Assembly (NCBI GenBank): GCA_937967685.1
Contig: CALBTX010000169.1
Location: 1-20,467, forward strand
DNA: 20,467 bases
Direction: 5' to 3'
DNA from: an uncultured Bacillaceae bacterium
Lineage (GTDB): Bacteria > Bacillota > Bacilli > Caldalkalibacillales > Caldalkalibacillaceae
The notes beneath the pieces were generated by a model. That model was given only the letters and a program-made list of their open reading frames with translations. It made no database searches and was not told the origin of the DNA. Shown one piece after another: positions 7,572 to 13,898 of the stretch (its first letter is position 1; each line of letters starts with the position of its first letter). Position numbers and translations under genes: made by a program.

Positions 7572-8045
7572 TTATTGCTCGACGTCATTCTTATCGTACA
7601 TCTTCTCCGCTATATCAATAAATAATACGCCGTTTAAATGATCGATCTCATGTTGAATCGCCCGGGCCAAATAATCTTCTCCTTCGAGAATGAATGCTTC
7701 TCCGTGACGGTTGAAGGCCCGCACCTTCACTTTTTGGGCTCTTGACACTTCCCCCACTAAGCCGGGAATGCTCAAACACCCCTCCGCACCCAACTGCTTC
7801 CCTTCTTGGGCCACAATTTCGGGATTGATCAATTCAATCAGCCCATGATCATCGCCGACATCGACGACAGCTACCCGTTTGGAAACACCCACTTGCGGTG
7901 CTGCCAAACCAACCCCCTCAGCCGCGTACATCGTTTCGGCCATATCATCTAACAATTTTTCCAAATGGTCGTTGAATTTTCTCACTGGGATCGCTTTTTC
8001 ACGCAAAATGGAATCCGGGTGTTTGACAATGACACGTATCGCCAA
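7572..8045 (-). CDS. def: Peptide deformylase
   Basis: This metalloenzyme removes the N-formyl group from new proteins. The 157 residues carry all three motifs: GVGLAAPQVG (44-53), EGCLSIPG with metal ligand Cys90, and QHEIDHLNG with metal ligands His132 and His136 and catalytic Glu133. The start is a TTG; AAGGAG sits 11 bases upstream and overlaps the end of priA. No ATG is available before residue 35, so the TTG start is needed. It sits between priA and fmt as in Bacillus. Confidence 0.97.
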   Translation of the reverse strand: MAIRVIVKHPDSILREKAIPVRKFNDHLEKLLDDMAETMYAAEGVGLAAPQVGVSKRVAVVDVGDDHGLIELINPEIVAQEGKQLGAEGCLSIPGLVGEVSRAQKVKVRAFNRHGEAFILEGEDYLARAIQHEIDHLNGVLFIDIAEKMYDKNDVEQ

Positions 8046-8061
8046 TCATCTTCACGCTCCT

Positions 8062-10374
8062 TCACATAAACATCAAAGGTTGCATGTCTATTTGAACAAG
8101 CAACTTTTTTTTCAATCTCCATTCGGTGAGATATGTCAACAGTTCATTTAATATGTGAGCTAATTTTGGTTCATTTCTATATTTTATCATGCAATGATAA
8201 CGATATCTATCTTTTATCTTTGGAATCGGCGAGGCGACAGGGCCCAAAACAATCGTTTGGGGATTCAATCGTTGTTTCAACCAAGAAACACTTTGTTCAG
8301 CCGCCCTGACCGAAATGGTCAAGTCCTCATGGCTAAAAGTCATCAACGTAATAAAATAATATGGCGGGTATCCGTGCTGACGACGGTAGTGCATTTCCTG
8401 CCTGTAGAAATTGACATAATCGTATTTTGCCGCCTGTTGTATGCTGTAATGTTCCGGAGTGTATGACTGAACGATCACTTCTCCAGGCAACTGATGCCGG
8501 CCGGCTCTGCCGCTCACTTGAGTGAGCAATTGAAATGTTTTTTCGGCAGCGCGAAAATCAGGTAAATGTAAAAGCGCATCGGCCGCCATGACGCCGACGA
8601 GGGTCACGTTCGCAAAATCCAAACCTTTGGCGATCATTTGTGTGCCTAAAAGCACATCGGCCTCATGATTTCCGAAAGCACGCAAATGTGCTTCGTGAGC
8701 ACCCTTTCTTCTCGTCGTGTCGACATCCATCCGAATGACGCGAATACCGGGGAAATGTTTATACAATTCTTCTTCCACTTTCTGTGTTCCCGTGCCGAAA
8801 AAACGAATGTGTGCACTGTGACATTCCGGACATGTGTCAATCATCTTTTGCTGATATCCGCAATAATGACAGCGAAGCGTTCTGTCAACTTTATGGAATG
8901 TTAGAGAAATCTCGCAATGTGGACAGGACAAAACATAGCCGCAGTCTCTGCACATGACAAAAGTGGAAAAACCCCTGCGGTTGAGAAAAAGCACCACCTG
9001 CTCTTTTCGCTCCAGTCGATCCTGAATGTTTTGATACAATGTACGGCTGAACATGGAGCGATTCCCAGCTCTCAATTCCTTGCGCATGTCCACGATCCGT
9101 ACCGGCGGTAGACTTCTGCCGTGGACACGCCGGCGTAAACGAACGAGTTGATAAACGCCTTTTTCAGCTCTGGCGTAACTTTCCAAGGCGGGAGTCGCAC
9201 TGCCAAGGATGACGGGTGCACGGTGATATTCTCCTCGATAAATGGCCACATCCCTGGCGTGATACTTCGGGCTTTCCTCCTGTTTGTAGGAGCTTTCATG
9301 CTCTTCATCGATAATAATCAGGCCGATGTTTTGAAAAGGGGCAAAAAGCGCCGAACGGGCCCCGATGGCGACTTTGACCTGTCGTTCATGGATTTTCAGC
9401 CATTCATCGTAACGTTCACCGGCGGACAAGCGGCTGTGAATGACCGCGACCTGATCCCCGAATCTCCCCTTAAACCGCTCGACCATCTGCGGCGTGAGCG
9501 AGATTTCGGGCACGAGAACGATCGCTTCTTTTCCTTGTGCTAAGACACGGGCGATCGCCTGCAAATAGATTTCCGTTTTGCCGCTCCCCGTCACACCATG
9601 CAGTAAAAACGTACGATGTTCTTCCCGGTCAATCGCTTCAGCCATTTTTTGAAATGCCATGTGCTGTTCTTCTGTCAGCGGCAAAGGGGTTGTCTTTTGA
9701 AAAGTGCGGCCGGCATAAGGGTTGCGTTTCTGTTCTTCCCGGACGATTTCGACAATCCCCTTTTGTTCAAGTGCCTTCACGGTTGAACGGGACGCCCGAC
9801 AACGGCGCACAAGTTCATTCAACGGAATACGCTCTAATTTGGCACATAAAAATTGAACAATTTCTTTTTGTTTTTTCGCCTGAGGAGGGAGCTGTTCAAC
9901 CGTCATGCGCAATTGATCCTCATCCAGCAGCGGCCTGACGACAGCCACCTTTTTGGTGGTCACACCGTCTTTGACATGATAGGTGACTTCTTTTTGACCA
10001 TCTTTGTTGATCCGAACGCTCTTATATGTCCGCGATCTTAATGCACTGGGCAACATCGCCTGCAAAGCAGTGATCAACAGACAAACATATTTTTCGCTCA
10101 TCCACCGGCCCAATTCAAGCAACTCTTTGGTTAGGGGAGGGGTTTCATCCAAAACGGACTCGATCGTCTTTAACTCATATGCGGATGCCCGCTGAGAGAC
10201 ATTTTTAGTTTGCAGCACAAAACCTTGTACTTTGCGTGGACCGAAAGGAACGATCACTCTGGATCCGGGAACGACCCACTCCTCTAATCCATCCGGAATC
10301 AAATAATCAAAGGTTTGGTTCACGTCGCGAGCCGGAATCTCCACAACCACTTGCGCCAGCTGAACGTTATCCAC
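8062..10374 (-). CDS. priA: Primosomal helicase PriA
   Basis: This 3'-to-5' DNA helicase recognises stalled forks and D-loops and reloads the replication machinery. The 770 residues have the N-terminal 3'-OH-binding domain, Walker A GVTGSGKT (260-267) and the DEEH Walker B box (356-359). Eight cysteines at 475, 478, 484, 487, 502, 505, 515 and 518 bind two zinc ions inside the helicase core. The start is a GTG that overlaps the end of coaBC by 8 bp. I see no good Shine-Dalgarno sequence, so translation probably depends on ribosomes finishing coaBC. Confidence 0.96.
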   Translation of the reverse strand: MDNVQLAQVVVEIPARDVNQTFDYLIPDGLEEWVVPGSRVIVPFGPRKVQGFVLQTKNVSQRASAYELKTIESVLDETPPLTKELLELGRWMSEKYVCLLITALQAMLPSALRSRTYKSVRINKDGQKEVTYHVKDGVTTKKVAVVRPLLDEDQLRMTVEQLPPQAKKQKEIVQFLCAKLERIPLNELVRRCRASRSTVKALEQKGIVEIVREEQKRNPYAGRTFQKTTPLPLTEEQHMAFQKMAEAIDREEHRTFLLHGVTGSGKTEIYLQAIARVLAQGKEAIVLVPEISLTPQMVERFKGRFGDQVAVIHSRLSAGERYDEWLKIHERQVKVAIGARSALFAPFQNIGLIIIDEEHESSYKQEESPKYHARDVAIYRGEYHRAPVILGSATPALESYARAEKGVYQLVRLRRRVHGRSLPPVRIVDMRKELRAGNRSMFSRTLYQNIQDRLERKEQVVLFLNRRGFSTFVMCRDCGYVLSCPHCEISLTFHKVDRTLRCHYCGYQQKMIDTCPECHSAHIRFFGTGTQKVEEELYKHFPGIRVIRMDVDTTRRKGAHEAHLRAFGNHEADVLLGTQMIAKGLDFANVTLVGVMAADALLHLPDFRAAEKTFQLLTQVSGRAGRHQLPGEVIVQSYTPEHYSIQQAAKYDYVNFYRQEMHYRRQHGYPPYYFITLMTFSHEDLTISVRAAEQSVSWLKQRLNPQTIVLGPVASPIPKIKDRYRYHCMIKYRNEPKLAHILNELLTYLTEWRLKKKLLVQIDMQPLMFM

Positions 10375-11614
10375 TGTAATCAGCTACCATTTTCAAAAGC
10401 TCTAAAGCCACTTCTTCTTTCTTCAGCAATGGCAGTGCACGCTTGCCGCCCGAACGATGAAATATCGTGACGATGTTCGTCTCCGTGCCGAAACCTGCCC
10501 CGGCTTCTGTCACATTATTGGCTACGATAAAATCGAGGTTTTTCTTGTGCATTTTTTGACGGGCATGCTCTTCCACATCATTTGTTTCGGCAGCAAAGCC
10601 GACTAATATCTGATCCGTTTTCCTTTGACCAAGCGCATGCAGTATATCTTCCGTTTTCTCCAAAGTGATCTGCAAACGATCTTCATCTTTTTTGATTTTC
10701 TGTGAAGAGACGTGCTGAGGGCGATAATCGGCAACCGCCGCCGCCTTGACGACGACATCCGTTTGGGCAAATTCATTGAGCACAGCTTGATACATGTCAG
10801 CCGTCGTGGTGACACGGACGACTTTAATGCCCGGAGGATCCTTAAGGTCAGTCGGTCCGGAAACTAAAGTCACTTCGGCGCCTAATGCCGCGCCCGTTTC
10901 GGCAACGGCATAACCCATTTTTCCCGAGGAATGGTTGGATAGATAACGAACCGGATCAATCGCTTCCCGGGTCGGACCGGCCGTGACGAGCAGCCGCTTT
11001 CCTTGCCACCATTGGGCATGTTGGCCTGCCAACCTGTTTTGTACATTTTTTGCCGACGGTAACTGCTCATCTGCAAAGAAACGTTCCACGCGTTCCAATA
11101 TTTGCTCGGGTTCGGCGAGACGTCCCCGGCCCACGTAACCACAGGCAAGCTGGCCTTCACCGGGTTCCAAGAAATGCACACCCCATGATTTGAGTTTGTT
11201 CATATTGTCTTGAACGGCCGGATGGGCATACATATGGCCGTTCATTGCCGGGGCCATCCAGATGGGGGCTTCCGTGGCAAGTAATGTCGTGGACAACATG
11301 TCATCCGCGATGCCGCCGGCCAATTTGCCGATGATGTTCGCTGTCGCCGGAGCGACCAAGATGAGGTCGGCATGATCGGCCAAATCGATATGGGCAATGA
11401 CGGACGGATCTTGTTCTGCAAAAGTGTCCGTGTAAACTTGATGGCGGGACAGGCTTTGGAACGTTAAAGGTTGTACAAATTTCGTCGCGGAACGGGTCAT
11501 CACCACCCGCACGCCCGCTCCTTTTTGAGTCAACCGGCTGCACAATGTACACGCTTTGTAAGCGGCAATCCCTCCACTCACGCCAAGCACAATCGTTTTC
11601 CCTTCCAAAACCAT
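10367..11614 (-). CDS. coaBC: Bifunctional CoaBC, coenzyme A biosynthesis
   Basis: This fusion enzyme makes 4'-phosphopantetheine from 4'-phosphopantothenate and cysteine. The CoaC part (about 1-185) is an FMN-dependent decarboxylase with SGGIAAYK, His75, APAMNGHMY and the active-site Cys158 in ACGYVGRG. The CoaB part (about 205-415) is the CTP-dependent ligase, with VTAGPTREAIDPVRYLSNHS, KIKKDED and GFAAET. The total of 415 residues is normal. GAGGGGA lies 8-9 bases before the ATG. A terminator-like hairpin separates it from rpoZ upstream, and its last codons overlap priA. Confidence 0.96.
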   Translation of the reverse strand: MVLEGKTIVLGVSGGIAAYKACTLCSRLTQKGAGVRVVMTRSATKFVQPLTFQSLSRHQVYTDTFAEQDPSVIAHIDLADHADLILVAPATANIIGKLAGGIADDMLSTTLLATEAPIWMAPAMNGHMYAHPAVQDNMNKLKSWGVHFLEPGEGQLACGYVGRGRLAEPEQILERVERFFADEQLPSAKNVQNRLAGQHAQWWQGKRLLVTAGPTREAIDPVRYLSNHSSGKMGYAVAETGAALGAEVTLVSGPTDLKDPPGIKVVRVTTTADMYQAVLNEFAQTDVVVKAAAVADYRPQHVSSQKIKKDEDRLQITLEKTEDILHALGQRKTDQILVGFAAETNDVEEHARQKMHKKNLDFIVANNVTEAGAGFGTETNIVTIFHRSGGKRALPLLKKEEVALELLKMVADYSG

Positions 11615-11645
11615 ACAACAGTTCCCCTCTCTGGAGCAAAATTTT

Positions 11646-11677
11646 AAAAAAATAACAACCTGATGCAGGTTGTTATT
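11646..11677 (-). terminator. Strong hairpin-T-run between rpoZ and coaBC
   Basis: On the - strand a perfect 12-bp stem (11677-11666 with 11662-11651) has a 3-base loop and is followed by seven T residues. It has the form of an intrinsic terminator. It overlaps the rpoZ stop codon and ends about 30 bp before the coaBC ATG, in the middle of genes that are usually cotranscribed. Either part of the transcription reads through, or coaBC has another promoter. Confidence 0.8.
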
Positions 11678-11903
11678 CCGGTTTAAACTTGTTTCTTTCC
11701 TTGTCTACGTAGGGATTTTCAAATTCGATTTCATCGGCAACAATTTCTTCCAGAGCGATCCCCACTTCCTTGTGTGATTGCGTATCTTCCAAATAAGAAC
11801 TGTTTTGATCACGCATCATCCGCGCTCTTTTGGAAGCGATGGCCACCAACGTATATTTGGAATCGACTTTTTCGATCAGTTTATCGATGGATGGATAAAG
11901 CAT
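11673..11903 (-). CDS. rpoZ: RNA polymerase omega subunit
   Basis: This 76-residue protein helps fold and hold the beta' subunit of RNA polymerase. MLYPSIDKLIEKVDSKYTLV, the conserved ASKRAR helix and the IALEEIVADEI segment are typical. The ATG at 11903 has AAGGGTGA 7 bases upstream; the TTG one codon earlier is too close to that site. It follows gmk by 3 bp, so the two are probably cotranslated. The C-terminus ends within the left arm of the following terminator hairpin. Confidence 0.96.
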   Translation of the reverse strand: MLYPSIDKLIEKVDSKYTLVAIASKRARMMRDQNSSYLEDTQSHKEVGIALEEIVADEIEFENPYVDKERNKFKPE

Positions 11904-11906
11904 CAA

Positions 11907-12524
11907 TCATTCACCCTTTCTAAGCATTCGCCGATACTGTTTGATTTTACGTTCTTTTTTACAATGTTCGGCAATGATGATCGCTTCTATACGATCACAC
12001 GCCTTTTCGACATGATCATTAACAACGACGTAATCATAATGTTCCATCATTTCAACTTCTTCCTCGGCGATTGTCATCCTGTTCTGAATGATATCTTCCG
12101 TTTCTGTTCCCCGCTTGACGATTCTGTTTTTTAATTCGACCATGCTGGGAGGAACCAAAAAAATAAAGATGCCTTGAGGATATTTTTGTTTAACCTGCCG
12201 GGCGCCTTGAACTTCAATTTCCAGCAATACGTCATGGCCCCGTTCAATTTGCTCCATCACGTAGGATTTGGGGGTGCCGTAAAAATGGCCGGCATATTCG
12301 GCCCACTCCAAAAGATCGTCATTGGCAACCATATGTCTAAATTCGGCATCCGACTTAAAAAAATAATTGACACCGTCGACTTCCCCTTGACGGGGGAGCC
12401 TGGTCGTCACTGAAACGGAGTACGAAATATTGATTTCTCTTTTCTGCAAAGCTTTGCAAACAGTTCCTTTCCCCACTCCAGAAGGACCTGAAAGGACGAT
12501 CAGCAATCCCTTGTCTTCTTCCAT
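11907..12524 (-). CDS. gmk: Guanylate kinase
   Basis: This enzyme converts GMP and ATP to GDP and ADP, and in Firmicutes it is a known target of (p)ppGpp. The 205 residues show the P-loop GPSGVGKGT (13-21), the GMP-binding TTRLPRQGEVDGVNYFF region, LLEWAEYAGHFYGTP and the lid and C-terminal helices. I chose the ATG at 12524, which gives the usual length and N-terminus, with GGGTGA just upstream. The GTG at 12539 would add five residues and is the alternative. It lies between remA and rpoZ as in Bacillus. Confidence 0.96.
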   Translation of the reverse strand: MEEDKGLLIVLSGPSGVGKGTVCKALQKREINISYSVSVTTRLPRQGEVDGVNYFFKSDAEFRHMVANDDLLEWAEYAGHFYGTPKSYVMEQIERGHDVLLEIEVQGARQVKQKYPQGIFIFLVPPSMVELKNRIVKRGTETEDIIQNRMTIAEEEVEMMEHYDYVVVNDHVEKACDRIEAIIIAEHCKKERKIKQYRRMLRKGE

Positions 12525-12555
12525 CGTATCACCCGTCACCCTTCATACATCCCTG

Positions 12556-12813
12556 TTATTCATCAATAATCTCTTTCACGTTTAAGCGTTGTCCCACAGT
12601 TTCCGGCTGAACGGCGGATAAAATGACATGTTCGCTGTCCATGACGATCACTGCTCTCGTTCTGCGTCCGTATGTCGCGTCGACAAGCAGGTTGCGATCC
12701 CTTGCCTGAGCAATGAAACGCTTGATCGGTGAAGATTCCGGACTGACAATGGACACAATCCGATTGGCATTGACAATATTTCCGAAACCTATATTAATCA
12801 ATTTCATAAACAT
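12556..12813 (-). CDS. remA: Biofilm matrix regulator RemA (YlzA)
   Basis: This is a small DNA-binding protein of 85 residues. In B. subtilis RemA activates the extracellular matrix operons and osmoprotection genes by binding as a ring-shaped multimer. LINIGFGNIV, the IVSPESSPIKR loop, DATYGRRTRAVIVMDS and ILSAVQPETV are nearly identical to the family. The first ATG aligns with the B. subtilis start as I recall it; the ATG two codons later has better spacing from GGGTGG and is possible. It lies between yloC (11 bp gap) and gmk. Confidence 0.95.
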   Translation of the reverse strand: MFMKLINIGFGNIVNANRIVSIVSPESSPIKRFIAQARDRNLLVDATYGRRTRAVIVMDSEHVILSAVQPETVGQRLNVKEIIDE

Positions 12814-12824
12814 CTTCCACCCAC

Positions 12825-13700
12825 TTACTCAATATTTTGAACCTGTTCCCTGATTTTTTCCAGTTCACCCTTCACATCAATGACATGTTGGCTGATGGCC
12901 ACAACTTGAGCTTTGGAGCCAATCGTGTTGATTTCCCGATGCATTTCTTGGAGGAGAAAATCCAGCTTGCGGCCGACAGGCCCGTCCTCAGCTACCAGAT
13001 TTTCAAACTGGCGGAGATGGCTTTCCAGGCGAGTCAGTTCTTCGTCAATATTGGATTTTTCGGCCAGGAGAGCAACTTCCTGCAGCAAACGGGACTCGTC
13101 CACTTCCGCCCGTTGATCTAATAATTCCCTGACTCTCGTTTCCAATCGCCGTTGATATTCGTTATGGACTTGACTGGCCAGGGCATTCATCTCAGCCAGC
13201 GCAGCTTGCAGGAGGCCAATGCGTTTGCGCAAATCATGAGCCAAGGCAACGCCTTCACTCGCCCTCATCCGGGTCAAGTCCTGCATCGCTCGGCGGACGG
13301 CCTGCCCAAGTCGCTCTTCAAACACGGAAGGATCCGCCTCTTCCTGAATAACAAAACATTCCGGAATGGCCAAAAAATCTTGGATCGATAGTTTTCCTTC
13401 CAGACCGAAATGTTTTTTCACTCGGTCAGCCGCTTCAAAATAAGCTTCGGCCAAGCCCCAGTCAATCTGCACTGTCCTCTTCTTCCATTGGCCCGCATCG
13501 ATATGTATATAAACATCCACACGTCCTCGATATATGTTTTCACGAACCACTTTTTTGACTTGTTCTTCGAAAAGCGTTAAATTCCGCGGCAGATGAACGT
13601 CAATTTCACAATACCTGTGGTTAACGGACTTTATTTCAACCGTGAGTTGCACGTTGTCGATGTGATCTTCATATCGGCCATAACCTGTCATACTTTTCAT
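12825..13700 (-). CDS. yloC: YicC/YloC-family endoribonuclease
   Basis: The 291-residue protein has the YicC-like N-terminal domain, starting MKSMTGYGRYE and with EIKSVNHRYCEIDVHLPR, and the conserved C-terminal DUF1732 domain, ending NTIGSKAQ and then a helix with IREQVQNIE. E. coli YicC is reported to be an RNase that acts on small RNAs; the exact substrate in Firmicutes is less clear. A GGTGA site lies about 7 bases before the ATG. It opens the gmk-rpoZ-coaBC gene string. The 198 bp upstream of it carry tandem hairpins. Confidence 0.93.
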   Translation of the reverse strand: MKSMTGYGRYEDHIDNVQLTVEIKSVNHRYCEIDVHLPRNLTLFEEQVKKVVRENIYRGRVDVYIHIDAGQWKKRTVQIDWGLAEAYFEAADRVKKHFGLEGKLSIQDFLAIPECFVIQEEADPSVFEERLGQAVRRAMQDLTRMRASEGVALAHDLRKRIGLLQAALAEMNALASQVHNEYQRRLETRVRELLDQRAEVDESRLLQEVALLAEKSNIDEELTRLESHLRQFENLVAEDGPVGRKLDFLLQEMHREINTIGSKAQVVAISQHVIDVKGELEKIREQVQNIE

Positions 13701-13722
13701 CGAATCACCATTTCTTTATTGT

Positions 13723-13766
13723 AATGGATTTAGCATCCATTAACAAGGAAAAACACATCCCTTGTT
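13723..13766 (-). promoter_or_regulatory. Two adjoining hairpins in the yloC leader
   Basis: Two perfect 7-bp stems abut at 13741/13742. The first is AACAAGG/CCTTGTT with an 11-base loop (13766-13742) and the second is AATGGAT/ATCCATT with a 5-base loop (13741-13723). The second ends 22 bp before the yloC start codon. Neither is followed by a T-run, so they are not terminators. They would lie in the yloC 5' leader and could affect stability or translation. I could not assign clear sigma-A hexamers for yloC in this gap. Confidence 0.45.
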
Positions 13767-13851
13767 GATCATTGGCTGGGGCTTGTCTCATACATTCGAC
13801 AAACTATTCGGAAACTCCTTTCATAATAATAAGGATAAAAGGATCGCAAAC

Positions 13852-13891
13852 AAAAAAGAGTGAAAGAATTCGCAGAATCTCTCACTCTTTT
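13852..13891 (-). terminator. Terminator of yloB
   Basis: AAAAGAGTGA (13854-13863) pairs with TCACTCTTTT (13882-13891) around an 18-base inner segment that can partly pair. On the - strand the stem is followed by six T residues, right after the yloB stop codon. On the + strand the distal arm ends in four T residues, so weak termination in that direction is also possible. Confidence 0.8.
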
Positions 13892-13898
13892 GGAGAAA

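Noticed and set aside
9148..9938. Two open frames of 131 and 133 codons on the + strand opposite priA
   Set aside because: Both are antisense to conserved helicase motifs, lack ribosome sites and resemble no family.
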